Shown: positions 45,601 through 60,600 of the stretch, piece by piece | Position numbering within the stretch: position 1 is the stretch's first letter | Layout of the letters: the number at the start of each line of letters is the position of its first letter | DNA from: Gammaproteobacteria bacterium | GTDB lineage: Bacteria > Pseudomonadota > Gammaproteobacteria > Arenicellales > JAANXG01 | Assembly: GCA_024639325.1 (NCBI GenBank) | Contig: JAHEIO010000015.1 | Coordinates: 1 to 61,570, forward strand | Direction: 5' to 3' | DNA length: 61,570 bases | Program-made: the position numbers and the translations under genes | The notes under the pieces: generated by a model | Databases searched by the model: none | What the model saw: the letters and a program-made list of their open reading frames with translations, nothing else | Told to the model about the DNA's origin: nothing

Positions 45601-48600
45601 GTCATCCTCAAGGATGGCACCTGCGATCCGGACACGACGGGGCAGGGTAATTCCTGTCCTCGCACCACCACCGACTCCAACGGCCTGTACCTGTTCGAGG
45701 GCCTGATCGCCGGCGACTACGTGGTCGACATCGACCAGGACAGCCCCAGCGTACCGACCGGCTACACGCCCCAGCGCGACAATCTCGCGGTAACGCTGCT
45801 GGAGAACGAAGACAGTTTCGGCAACGACTTTCCCTTCACTCAGCTTCTTTCCAAGACCGCGGACGTCGCCAACCCAAGCCCCGGTGACGAAATCACCTAC
45901 ACCATTACGCCGAATTATTCCGGCTCGGAGGTTCTGTCCAACGTGGTCGTAACCGATCTCGTCCCGACCGGCACGACGTTCGTCAGTGCAGGGCAGGGTG
46001 GTTTCCTGGGCACCGGTCCTGGCGGGCCGCTAACCATCGGTGCCGACAAGGACACGTACCTTAACCAGAACGACGATGACAGAAACTTCGGCGCCTCCGA
46101 TCCGCTGGTCACCAACGGAGGATCCGGACAGGCAAGGCGTGTCCTCGTGCAGTTCGATGTCTCCACGGTACCTTCCACCGCGACCATCACCTCGGCTCAA
46201 CTGATAATGCACCATACCAATGGGGTGACCGATGGCGAGGACGTGGACGTGCATCGGGTCACCTCGGACTGGACGGAAGGCGACAACGACAACTCGAACA
46301 CAGCGCCCAACGAAGCGAACTGGATCGAGCGCACCGGCGCGGCCAACTGGACCACCGCGGGCGGTGACTATGATTCATCGGTGCTCGATGCGAACGCCAT
46401 CGCTGCCCAGAACACCGACTACAGTTGGGACGTCAGCACTGCGGTTCAGGCCTGGGTAGACGGCAGCGCAAACAACCACGGCCTGTTGCTCAAGGGTACC
46501 GACGAGGCGGGGGGCGACAAGGCGCAAAACTGGGCCAGCCGCGATGATGCCACCAACCCGCCGGAACTCATCATCTCCTACACCAACGGCAACGCCGGGG
46601 AGGTCACCTGGAAGGTCGGCAGCAATACGACGGCAGTTGACGGCTCTACCGGCGGCACCGACACCGGCACGTTCAGCGCCCCGCCGCTTTCGGACAACCT
46701 GGACAGCGGCCGCGGCAGCGACAACAACGACCGCTTAACCGCTTCGGCCAACATTACTCCCGATAGCATTGCCACCGACAGTAGCGGCACAATGCACGTG
46801 GTCTTCAACCAGAACGGCGCCAACACCAACTACACCAACAGCGCCGACAGCGGCGCGACCTGGAGCGCGGTGCAGCAGATCAACGTCAGCCCCGACACCA
46901 ATGACAGGCAGGCAGCCATCGCCGTTGACGGCAATGACCACATCCATGTCGTTGCGGTCGATGAGGACAAAAACGTTTTCTACCTCAACAGCACCAACGG
47001 CGGCGCGAGCTTCAGCACACCGGTGGAGATCGGCAACAGCCGGGGCAGCGACGGCAACGACAGAGATCCAGACATAGCCGTGGACGGATCCAACAACGTC
47101 CACGTCGTGTTCAATCAGAACAATGCCAACACCTTCTACATCAAGGGCACCTTCAGCAGTGGCCCCACCTGGACCTGGCCGGCGACGCCGATTCAGATCG
47201 ATGCCAGTCCGGACGGCAAGGACAAGAACGCGCAGGTCGCCGTCTATGGCAGCAACGTTTACGTCGTGATTGACGACGATAACAAGAATGTGTTCCTCCG
47301 CAAGAGCACGGACGGCGGCGCGAACTTCGCCGTTGCGGTGGAGATCGACGGCACCGCGGGCGACGGCACCGACCGTTTCCCCGACATCGCCGCCGACACG
47401 TCGAACGGCGATCTGCATATGGTATTCAACCAGAACGGCGCGGGTACCTTTTACATCAATAGCACCGACACCGGTGCCAACTGGAGCACGCCGCTAGACA
47501 TCAGCAGTGCGCCCGGCAGCGACAAAAATGCCGCGATCACGGTCGATCGTTTTAGTTTCGTTCACGTTGCGATCGATCAGAACAACCGCAGCATCTTCTA
47601 CCGCTACAGTACCGACGGCGGCGCTACCTTCAGCACCGAGAAAGAGATCGATACCCTGGCCGGCGACGACAACGATCGGTACCCGGCCATCGCCGTCGCC
47701 GGTGATTCCGTCCATGCGGTCTTCGAGCAGAACGGCGATCACGTCTACTACAACGGCGCGGATATTCTGGCACCAACCACCAGTGCCATGGCGGCGGCAG
47801 GCACACTGGTCAGTGACGGCAACTCGGTTACTGTCACCCTGACCCTCGGCGCCGAGATCGACGTCACCGGGATCACCCCGGCCAACTTCACCGCGACCGG
47901 TGCCGGCGGTGCCAGTGCGGGCACCTGTACCGGTCCCTCTCCGGTGAGCGGCAGCATTACCGCCGGAACCACCATCGGTTTCAGCTGGACCTGTCCACTC
48001 AACGCCGGGGCCGCGACCGGCGGCAGCGTGACTTTCTCCGCCGACGCCACGGGCAGCAACGGTGGAGACACCATAAATTTCGCCAGCGCCACCTCTAACA
48101 GCGTCCTGGTGACCCCGCCACTGACCTTCAGGGTCCAGGTGGGCGAGGGCGGCGGCACGGCGATCATTGCCAACACCGCTTCGATTTACGACGTCACCGG
48201 CAGCGTCGGAAGCGAAGGCGACCCGACCGACAGCAACGAGGTCACCACGCCGGTCAAGTCGGCAATCGGCGACACCGTATTCACCGACTGGGATCAGGAC
48301 GGCGTCCAGGATTCCGGCGAGGTCGGTATCGAGAACGTCGTGGTCGAGCTTGACGATGGCAACTGCGCCCTCGACGGCGTGGATGATGGTATGGGCTGCC
48401 CGAGCGCCACCTCCGATGCCAGCGGCAACTATCTGTTCAACGGTCTTGATGCGGACAACTACACGGTCAAGATCAACTCAGCGAGCCTGCCATCCGGTTA
48501 TGTCCCGGTCTCGGATCTGGACGGAATAGGCACACCCCACGAAGCCAGCCTAACCCTCAGCACGGCGGACCCGCGCTACGATGTGGACTTCGGTTACCGC

Positions 48601-51600
48601 CCCACGGGCTCCGGTACCATAGGCGACTTCGTCTACGAAGACGCTGCTACCGATGTTCCGCTCGTGGCTGTCACGGTCGAACTCTATATTGATATAAACG
48701 GCGACGGCACTCTGGACCCGGGCGATCTGCTCTACGGTACCGAAACCACGGATCAGGCGGGTAATTATTCTTTCTCCGGTCTGCCCACCTCCGCCAACGG
48801 GATCAATTACATCGCGGTTGTGGACGGAGACGATTTGAATGTCCCGCCAGGCCTGGCCCCATCCGTCAGCGAAATCGCGGCCACACTCACTAATGCCGCC
48901 CCGACGGACGACACCGTGGACTTCCCTTTCACCGGCCAGTTGCCCACCCTGTTCAAGTCGGTGGATAAGACCGCGGCCACTGGCGGCGATACTTTGTCCT
49001 ACGCCCTGGGCGTGAACTACACCGGCTCCAGCCTGCTGTCCAACGTGACGGTGACGGACGACATTCCCACCGATACCACCTACGTGGGGAGCAGTGCCAA
49101 CCTAAGTGGCACACACGACAATTCCACGCCGCCGGGCACCCTGGAGTGGTCTCTGGGTGCCAACGACGCCGGATCACCCGGCCAATATGTCGAGAACACC
49201 GAGCTGTACGCTTTCCGCGGCGACGATAAAACGGACTTCTGGAAGATCGACGTCAACGCCGGCTCACCGAGTTGGAACATCGACCCGACCAATGCACCGG
49301 GAACGGTAAAGGAAGGCGGTGGCTTGACCACGGTGGACGGCATGATCTACGGATTACGGGGCGATAACAGTACGAGTTTCTGGGTCTACGATCCCGCCAC
49401 CGGCGCCAATGGGGCTTGGACCGCCTTGGCCAATACGCCCAACAACGTGTTAAAGGGAGGTGCGCTGACCGGCAATGGCACCGATATCTACGCCTTCCGC
49501 GGTGACAAGACGAATGATTTCTGGTTTTACGATGTCTCCACGGGTCTGTGGGACGATGCCGCCGTGGCCGACCTGCCCGGCGGAGAGGTGGTCGACGAGG
49601 GCGGCGCCCTGACCTTCGACGGCACCTACGTGTATGCCCTGCAGGGCAACTCCGACAATTTCTGGCGCTATGACCCGGTCACCGACGCATGGGTGGCACG
49701 CGCGGCCTTCTGCGACACCGACGAAGACGGCACCGGGCTGACGGTCAAGAACGGCGGCGCCCTGACCTTTGATGGAACCTATATCTACGCTACCCAGGGT
49801 GACAACGCCAACGCTTTCTGCCGCTACGACACCAGCAACGATCGTTGGGACACGATGGACACCGTACCCGACGGCGTTGAGCAGGGCGGCGCCCTGGCCT
49901 TCGACGGCACCAACATCTGGGCCTTGACCGGCAACGGTAAGGGCTTTTACGAGTACGACATCGCCGGCGATACCTGGGGCGTCGTCACCATCGATACGCC
50001 TGAAAACGTGAAGTGGGGCGGTGCCCTGGTATTTCTCGGCAGCGGCAACGAGACCTTTACGGGCATCGCGGTTACGCCGCTGGTTGTGAGCTGCGACAGT
50101 AGCAGCGCTACGTCGGACACCGGTGACGACTGTGCGGTCGAGGTCACCGTCACGATGACCGTCGCCAATAACGGCGACGCCGCGATCGACAACGTCAGCG
50201 GGCCGGCGAACCTGACGGTGGCCAATGTCGGCACCGGAACCGCGTCATTCTCACAGACCAGTGGTCCACTCCCGGCCGGTACGTTGAGCATTGCCGCAGG
50301 CTCGAGCCAGACCTTTACCTACGCCTACGATCTTACCGCCGACACGTCAAGCGTCAGCGAACTCACGTTTAGCGGTGCGGCCTCCTCGTCGACCATGTCG
50401 CCGGACCCCTTCGCCAGCGCGACTTCGCCCTCGGTCGTGGTCACGCCTCTGCTCACCTTTCAGGTGACCGTGGACAGCGGCACCACAGTGAATCCCTTGG
50501 TCAATTTCGGCATTCTGTCTTCCTCCAACGTGACCAAGTTGACTCCCGACCTTTGCTACGCCGTGGCCGATTCCGGTGACCAGCTGGTGACGGTCGAGCG
50601 GCTGTCGCCCCATACCTACAGCGATGTTGGGCCGACCGGCACCACCACCATGGAAGCCGCCGCCTGGGATCTCGATGGTGCCGTGCTGTACGGCGCGACG
50701 GTCGACCAGCTTTACACGATGGATCCCGACACCGGGGCGGCGACGGCGAGACCGAACAACATTGGTACCATTCGCGGCAGCGTCGGCAACATCACCTCAC
50801 CGGACGTCGACGGCATTTCCTTCGACCCGGTGACCGGTCGCCTGTATGCCGTGGCGCGGCGTGAGTCGACCAATCTGCAGGAGGATCTGCTGTTCGAGAT
50901 CGACCCGGCCACCGGCCGCGCCCTGCTGAATACCTATGGCGCCGGTGTCGACTATGTTGTTATCAACACCAACTCACTGACGCCTTCGTTGGGCGATGTC
51001 GACGATCTCGCCTTCGAGCGCCTGACCGGGACTTTATACGGCATCGCCAACAGCTCGGCCAGCAACTCGGGTGCGGACGACCGCCTGGTCATCATCAACA
51101 AGAATTCCGGCGCGGTCACCGACGTCGGCCGCCTGACCCGCACCGGCTTCAACAACGTCGACGACATGGAGGGCCTCAGCGGCTTTGTCGACGGCGTGCT
51201 CTACGGCGTTACCGGCAGCGGTTCGGGAAGCAATGGCCCCGTCAACAGTTTCTGGCAGGTCGATAAGACCACGGCTGAGGTGACCCTACTCAGCACCTTC
51301 CCCGCCTACTCGGACTACGAGGCCGTGGCCTGCCTGGACGGTGAGACAAACGAGACCGAGGGTTTGCCGCCGACACCCAGCAATCGGGTCGAGACCTACC
51401 TGGTCCCCACCATCGGCGACACGGTGTTCAGCGACCTGAACGGCGACGGCGACCAGGGTGCCGGTGAACCGGGCATCCCAGGCGTGCAGGTCTGTGCCAC
51501 CAACGGTACCGATACCAGCTGCGACGTCACCGACGCCTCAGGCAAGTACCGCATCACGGGCCTCGACGCCGACACCTGGACCGTAGACGTGAACCTGCAG

Positions 51601-54600
51601 ACGGTACCGGCAGGCGCCTTCCCGACCAACCCGACCACAGATGCTGTGACGTTGACCGCCGTTCAACGATACAACGACGCCGACTTCGGCTTCCAAGTCG
51701 TCGGCAATCCGTCCACCATCGGCGACAGTGTATGGTTGGACGCTGACGAGGACGGTGTGAAGGACGACAACGAGAATGGCCTCGGCGGTGTCACTCTCAA
51801 ACTCTGGGTCGATGCCGACAATGATAACGGCATCAGCGCCGGCGACTATATCGCGCAGACCACCACCACTGATGCAAACGGTATCTATGCATTCACCGGT
51901 CTGCCGTCCGGGAATTTCCTGGTGGTCGAGGTGGACGAGACTGCACTGGTCGATACGCCGAACGGAGGCAGCGCCATTCTGGGCGACGCGGCCGTACTGG
52001 TCAGCGTCGAGGGCAGCACCACGCAGCCGCTGTCCAACGTCGTCGATGTGAATATAACAGCCGGCGGAACCATCGTCGATTACGTGGACTTCGGCTACAA
52101 CTGGACCGGCTCCATCGGCGATTTCCTCTGGTACGACATGAACGGCGACCAGGTTCAGGATGGACCGCTTGCCGGCTGCGACAACGGTGCCGACCCGATC
52201 CACGAATGCGGTGCGGTGACGACCATCGTGCTCTACAACGATTTCGGCGGCGACGGGGAAATCGATCCCGGCACCGACAGCATCTACGCCATCACCGACT
52301 CTGCCGCCGACGGTTCCTACCTGTTCGACAATCTGCCACCGGGCAACTACGTGGTCAAAGCCGAGGAGCAGCAGGTCGCGGCGCCGCCGTCCAGCCCCAA
52401 CGCGGGATTGATCGGCACCATGATAGCGACCACCGGCACAGAGGACGCGGTGGCGCTGTCGGCGGGTGAAAATTACACCGACGCGGACTTCGGCTTCAAG
52501 GAGGCGGCGGAGCTCGAGGGTACTCTGTACCACGACGTCAGTGCCAACGGCTTGCTGGACGGCGGTGAGCCGCCCCTGCCCGCGGGTATCGTCGTCACCC
52601 TGACCGGTACCGATTTCAACGGCAACCCGGTAATGACGATGACCACCACCGATGTGGACGGCGAGTACGAATTCATCGTCGAACCCGGCAACTACAGCAT
52701 AAGCTACAGCGAGAGCGATCCGCTGATCCCGTCGAACCTGGGCACGGCCACATCGCCCACCGTCATCAATGTGGAAGTCAGCGCCGGCCAGGAGCGCGGA
52801 GGCCTGAACTTCGGCCGTGACGACAACGGTGCTATCGGTGACCGGGTGTGGAACGACGCCGACGGCGATGGCGTTCAGGACAGCGGCGAACCCGGCATCG
52901 CCGGCGTCACGGTCAGTCTCTATGCCAGCGACGGTACCACCCTGCTTGCCGTTCAGGCCACGGACGCCGGCGGTAACTACGAATTCATCGGACTGGAAGA
53001 CGGCACCTACGTTGTCACGGTTGACGACAGCAACTTCAGCACGGGCCCGTTGAACGGTTTCGACCAGACCGGCGACCCGGACGAGAGCGGTACCTGCTCT
53101 TCCTGCGACGATAGTGGTTCCCGCACCGTGACCAGCGGCGGCACTTTCGATGACGTCGACTTCGGTTATCAGGCGGCCGGCGCTGTCACCTACGGCGTCA
53201 GCGGCAACATCTGGGATGATAACGGCGACGGCGGTGGTACTGCCGGCGACGGTGCGAAGAACGGGGCCGAGCCGGATATCGAGAACGTTACCGTAACTGT
53301 CGATGTCGATACCGACAATGACGGTACCGTCGACCAGACCTACACGGTCCAGACCGATAGTAGCGGCAACTACAGCGTCAACGGCATACCTGCCGGCAGC
53401 AAAGTCACGGTCATCGTGGACACCACCACGCTGCCCGGCACGGCGTACATGCAGACCGGCGATCCGGACGAAAGTGGCACCTGCGTCAGTTGTGACAGCA
53501 GCACCGTCATCAGTGCCCTGAACGCGGATGCGACCGGGCTCGACTTCGGCTACGAGAAGGATCTTGGCAGCATCGCCGGCGCCGTGTGCGACGGTGGAGA
53601 CGGTGTGATCGGCCAGTGCGACGGCATGGACGCCCCAATTGCGGACGTCACCGTCTACCTGACTTTCGCCGGGGCTGACGGCATTCTCGGTACGGTGGAC
53701 GACGTGTTGCAGACCACCGTCACCTGTGGCGGCACGCTGGCATGCGACACGGGCGCGGGCCAGGCCACCGGCGACTACCTGTTCAACGACCTGGTGGACG
53801 GCTTCTACCAGATCACCAAGACCAACCCCGCGGGCAGCACGGACCTGGCTGACGCGGATGGCGGCAACCCGAACAATATCAGCGTTCTTCTCGGCGTTGG
53901 TGAAGACGCCACCGACCAGGATTTTGAAGTCAAGGATGTGCCGGGTGGAATCGGCGACCGGGTCTGGCTGGACACCGACCGTGACGGCGTGGACGATAAC
54001 GGCGAGCCCGGGCTGGCGAATGTGACCGTCGAGCTGGCCGGATCCTACGACGTCATAGTCGGCCGCATCGACGTCAACGGTGACGGGTCCATTACCTCCG
54101 CCGACGTCGGCGTCACGCTGCGAGGGATTTCGGTCATCGACAACGGGGCCGGCGACTACGGCTACCTTGACATGAACGGTGACGGGTCCATAACTCCCGC
54201 GGACGTTGGTATTTACTTTGGCACGCCGGTGATTGACGGCAGGCTGGATCTCGACGCTAACGGTACCGCTGATGACGCAGGCGCCACCGGAGGCAATACC
54301 ATTGCCGTTCAGTTGACTGACTCACAGGGCAGATACCTGTTTAGGGATCTGCCGGCAGGCGACTATGCCGTGCTGGTGAATGAGACCACCCTGCCCGGTC
54401 CGGACGGGGCCCTCAGCGAGACCGCCGGCACAACCAATCCGCGGGCGGGCATTGCCCTCGTGTCCGGTGCGACGCGGCTGGATGTAGACTTTGGCTACGT
54501 GACTGACCCCACCAAAGGGATGATCGGCAACTACGTCTGGAGCGATGCCAACGGCAACGGCGAGCAGGATACGGGCGAACCAGGTATCGGCGGAGTCACC

Positions 54601-57600
54601 TTACTGCTCACAGACGCTGACGGCAATCCGGTGGATGACCCTAACCAGGCCGGCACGCAGGACTACGTTGTGACCACGGAAACGGACGGCGGTTACGCTT
54701 TCTATAACCTTGATCCCGGCACCTACAAGGTCCAGGTGACCGACACCAGGGGCGTACTTGGCGGTTATACCCTCACGGTCGGCGATCAATCCAGCACCGA
54801 CCCGACCGTGGCCATAGAGTTGATCGCGGGCACTATTCATGACAAGGCAGACTTCGGCTACGAAAACCCGAACCTGCACAGCATCAGCGATCGAACATGG
54901 TTCGATTCCGATCGTAACGGGCTGCAAGCGCCGGGCGAGGCCGGTGTCGGTGACGTTACCGTTGCCCTGGTGCTCGACGAGAACGGCGACGGCATCGTCG
55001 ACTACGACGTTATTGGCGGCCGCATCGATCTCAACAACGACGGGCGCATCGATGCCAGTGACGGCGGCATTCTGGACGGCATCGACGTCATAGACGGCTT
55101 CCTTGACATGAACGATGACGGCGTCATCGACGGCTCCGACGACGGCGGTTTCGGCGGCTATACCATTGTCGACGGCAAGCTCGACCTCAACGCCAGCGGC
55201 AGTGTACCGGCCAATCTCGGCAGCATCGGCGACCAGGTTTGGATAGACGGCAACGGTGACGGCGGTAAGGGCGTTACCGAGGCGGGGCTGTCCGGCGCGA
55301 CCATATATCTTTGCTCAACGACGCCGTGCAACATCGGGAGCGCGGCCGCGACGACGACGACCGACGCCACCGGTAAATACCTGTTCAAAGATCTTGCAGC
55401 CGGTTTCTACTACGTTAGCGTGGATTCCGCCACCTTGCCGACGAATCTTACGCCGACCGCGGTCCCAACGATGCCGATCAGCCTGGCAGTCGGCCAGGCC
55501 TATTCCGATGCGGACTTTGGCTACCAGCCCGATTCCGGCACCGCGGTCGTTGGAGACCGCATATGGAGTGATGCGGACGGCGACGGCGTGCAGGACACGG
55601 GCGAGGCCGGTATCGGTGGCGTTACCGTGGAGTTGCAGGATGGTGTCTGCACCACTGGTGTCGATTGCCCGGTAAGAACAACTGCGGCGGACGGCGGCTA
55701 CCTGTTCACCAATATCGCTCCAGGCAGCTATACAGTCGCCGTTACGGATACCGGTGGAATTCTGGGTGCCTATACTCAATCCGGCGACCCGGACGGCACA
55801 CTGGACAATCAGTCCAGCGTGTCAGTGGCGGGCGGCGACGTCAAAATTAGCAGCGACTTCGGCTATCGGGATGCCGTCAATGCCATCGGCGAGATAGGCG
55901 ACACCGTATTTGACGACGCCAACGGCAACGGCGTGCAGGACGCGGGTGAGGCGAGTATCCCCAACGTCACAATCGATCTATTTGACGGCTCCGGCAACCT
56001 GATTGCAACGGTGACCACCGATGTATTCGGCAACTACAGTTTTACCGGACTGCCGGTTAGCGCGGGAGGTGACAGCTACACCGTCGTCTTGACCGACAAC
56101 AATAATGTGCTTGGCAACACCGTGCAGAGCGCGGATCCCGATCAGCCGGGCGTGCCTTGCACGGTTTGTGATGGTAGCGCATCCACCACCCTGAGCACCG
56201 CGGCTCCCACTGAAAACGACGTGGACTTCGGCTATTACATTGAAGACAACGGCACGCTCCAGGTCGAACCGGTAGTATCCCGAACCATCACCGACGAGAA
56301 CGGCGACTTCAGCTTCGACGGTCTGCCGGACGGCAACTACGTTATCTCCATCACCGACACCGCCGGTCAGCTCAGCAATCTTCAGGGTACGACACCGGAC
56401 GCCCAGAACGGAGAACGCGGTGCGACCATCGCCGGCGCCGACGTGTCCGGCGTCAACTTCGGGTACGCGGGTCTCGGGCCCATCGGCGATACCGTATTCA
56501 GCGATGCGGACGGCGACGGTGTGCAGGACCCGGGTGAACCGGGCATCGCCGGGGTGGCTGTTAATCTATACCTGGATGACGGTGACGGCGTCTTCGAACC
56601 TGGCGGGGATGACGCCCAGCTTGGCACTCAAACTACCGACGCCGGCGGAACCTACGCCTTCACCGACCTGCCTGCTGGCACATTCTGGGTGAGCGTCGAC
56701 AACACGCAGGGACCACTCAGCGGCTACACCCTGACTACGGGTGACGCTTCGACCAACCCGCCGGACAGCGCGGAGTTCATGGTAGCGTTGACTTCCACCG
56801 AGCCCAGCTTCCTGGATGCCGATTATGGCTACAGGAACACCTCATTGCCCGATGTCAGCGGCACTGTCTGGCGCGACCCGAACAAGAACGCCGTAATTGA
56901 CCCTGAAGAGTTGGCACGCTTCCTGGGTGTGACGGTACAGCTGGTCAACAGCAGCGGTGAAGTGGTTGCGACGACACTCACCGACGGCAGCGGGAACTAT
57001 ACCTTCCCCGACGTTGTGGCCGGCGGCTACAACGTCGAGGTCACGGATACGGCGGACGTGCTGAACGGTTTCTTCATCACCGGCGGTCTCGACGAAATCC
57101 CGGTCACCGTGGCGGCATCGGACATCAACGGCATCAACTTCGGTTATGCCCGGCAGACGGGCACCGCAAGCATCGGCGATCGCATTTGGCTGGATTCGAA
57201 TCCTGACGGTGTGCAGAGCCCGTCAGAGGCCGGCCTGTCCGGCGTGACGGTGGATCTCTACAGCGACCGGAACGGCGACGGAATGATTGACAGCACGGTG
57301 GGTGTGATCGGCAATGCTCTCGACACCAACAGCGACGGCGCAATCAATGCGAACGACGACGGCGTCTGGTACGGTGTAGCCGTTGTCGGCGGTGGACTGG
57401 ATACGAACGGCGACGGCGCGGTCGACGGATCCGACAACGGCACACTTAACGGTTATACGATCGCGGCGGGTGCGATCCAGACCCCCGATGGCCCTGTGGA
57501 CGGCGCATGGGACAGCAGGATCACCAACTCCAGCGGCGATTACCTGTTCAGCGGTCTGCCGGCAGCCTCCTACGAGGTCCGCGTCGATGCAAGCACGGTC

Positions 57601-60600
57601 CAGAGCGGATTGGCCGAAACCACTTACCCGGCAGGAGTCGACCCGTCGGCGCTAATCAGCTTGAGCGAGGGTGAGGCCTACCGCGACGCCGATTTTGGTT
57701 ATGTCACGGATGGCAACAGCGCCGGCGTCATCGGCAACGAGGTGTTTCTAGACGCCAACGGCAACGGGTCGTGGGATGCGGGCGAAGGGCTGGGCGGCGT
57801 TGTGTTGGAGCTCACGGACGGCGCGGGCAACCCGATCGATTCGGATCCGGGCATGGCGGGCGTGCAGCCGACGACGGCAGTGGCGGATACCAATGGCACT
57901 TACAATTTCTCCGGCCTGGCCGCGGGCGACTACCGGGTCCGGGTCAACAGCGGCGTGCCGGGAGGGCTGGTGCTGAGCGCCGGCAGCGATCCGACGGCGG
58001 TGATCAGCCTGGCCGCGTACGGGACATACCTGGCTGCCGACTTTGGCTATCGGCCCGCCCCGACCGGCGCGGTCATTGGCGACCGGATCTGGAATGACGC
58101 GGATGGCGACGGCGTGCAGGATGCGGGCGAGGCCGGTATCGGCGGGGTGACGATTGAACTGCAGCCTGCGGGCGGCGGTGCGGCGGTTGCCACGGCGACG
58201 ACGGCGCCTGACGGCAGCTATGTGTTCACCAGCGTGTCCGCGGGCAGCTATGACGTGGTGGTGACGGATACGGGCGGTGTGCTGGGGGGTTACACCCAGA
58301 CCGGCGATCCCGATCAGCCCGGCGTGCCCTGTACGACCTGCAACAACACCAATGCATCGGTCACGGTGGTCGCGGGCGATGTTTATCTGAGTTCCGACTT
58401 CGGTTATCAGAATACCCTGACGGCCTCGGGATCCATTGGCGACACGGTTTATCAGGATACCGATGGAGACGGCAATCAGGGCGTGGGTGAGCCAGGCATC
58501 GAGGGTGTGACGGTCAGTCTGTTCACGGATCCGGATCGGAATGGAGATCCGTCGGATGGGGTACTGGTCTCGGCGACGACGACTGATATGAACGGCAACT
58601 ACGACTTTACCGGTCTGCCTGCCGGCGATTACGCGGCGGTGGTGACCGACGCTGGTGGCGTGACGGTGGGGAGCACCGCCACGCAGGGTGCAACGCCGTC
58701 TTCGATTCCGATCACCTGTGTGGGCACGTGTACCGACCACGACGCCGCAGACTTTGGTTTTCTTCCGGGTACGGTGACGCTTGGTGACACGGTGTGGTAC
58801 GACACCAACAACAACGGCGTGCAGGATGCGGGTGAAGCCGGCATCGGCGGCGTTACCGTCAAGGTGCTCGACCAGACCACCGGCGATGAAGTGGCCTCGA
58901 TCACCACCAATGCGGACGGCAGCTGGCTGGCCACCGGACTGAGGCCCGGAGTCCTGGGCACGAATTATGTCGTGTACGTCGATACGGAGACGCTGCCGGG
59001 CGGGGTGGTGACGACGCCGACGAACCTGGGGGGTGGTGACACGTACATTACGGATACGGTGACGGCGGGGGATATGCTGACCGATCTGGATTTCGGATAT
59101 ACCGGCGGGGTCAGCGCCTCGATTGGCGACACGGTGTGGCTGGACAGCAACGGCGATGGCGACCGGGATACAGGTGAGGCCGGATTGTCGGGCATTCGAA
59201 TGGTGCTTTACACCACGGGCGCGGATGGAATTGCGAACACTGCCGACGATCAGATTGTTTCTGGAAGGCGGACGGACTTGGGCGGCAGCTACACGTTCAG
59301 TGGACTGCTGCCTGGAGAATACTACGTTGAATTGGACAAGGATCTGCCGGTGGGCTTGTCGGCGACGGCGGATACCGGCGCCAGCGGCGCCGGAGCGAAT
59401 GCCACCAACGGCATGACCGGGGAGATTACGCTGACCGCCGGCCAGGCGTACGACGCCGCGGACTTTGGTTATCAACCGGTGTCCGGGACGGCAGTGATCG
59501 GCGACCGGGTATGGAGCGATGCCAACGGTGACGGCATCGAGGGTCCGGGCGAGGCCGGTATCAGTGGCGTTGTCGTCGAGTTACAGGATGGTGTCTGTAC
59601 CACTGGCGTCGATTGCCCGGTCAGAATAACCGCGGCTGACGGCAGCTACCTGTTCACCGGCGTGCCGGCGACCGGCAGCGAAGTCTATACGGTGACGGTT
59701 ACGCCGCCCACGGGTTTCACCGCCGCGCCGACCAACAACGGGGGATCAGTTAGTTATATGCCGCCTGCCCTGACCAGCGGTGACATCGTGGACACCGTGG
59801 ATTGGGGCTTCCAGGACGATGTTTCACCATCGGCCTCGGGTTCCATTGGCGACACCGTGTTCCGCTCCGATCAGGGCGGCACCCCAGGGATACCCGATGT
59901 CACGCTGAATCTGTATGAAGCCGGAGTCGATGATGTACTGGGTACGGCGGACGATGTGCTGGTGGGGACGACCACCACCTGTGGCGCGACGGTAGTTTGT
60001 CCTGCGGCTGAGAGCACAGGATTCTATGAATTTACCGGCCTGGCCGCGGGCGATTATCGCGTGATTTTAACCGATATTTCGGCCGAGCTGGCGGGTCTGA
60101 CGCAGACCGATGCGCCGGCGGTGACCGATGTCATGGTCACCTGTACCGCGAGCTGCACCGCGGTCACTGATCAGGACTTCGGCTATGCCGAGGCGGTGAT
60201 TGCGAACGGCAGCATTGGCAACCTGGTGTGGTTCGATGCCAACGGCGATGGACTGAGTGCGGGAGAGTCCGGCATTTCCGGCGTCACGCTCGATCTAATC
60301 GATTGCGGCACGGGCACCTGCAGCGACGGCGACGAGAGCGTGGCGGCGACGCAGATCACGGACGCCGCCGGCGGGTACGATTTTACCGGTCTGGCGGCGG
60401 GCAGCTATGAAGTGGTCGTCACCGATGCCAACCAGGTGCTGCCGGGTCTGTTGCCGAGCAACACGGTGAGCCTGCCGCGTACGATTGCCTGTACGTCGGG
60501 TACCGGTGGAATCTGCACGAACGATGACACCGCGGACTTCGGCTACCAGCCGACGGTCGGTGGCGGGTTGAGCAATCTGGGCGGCACGATCTGGCACGAC

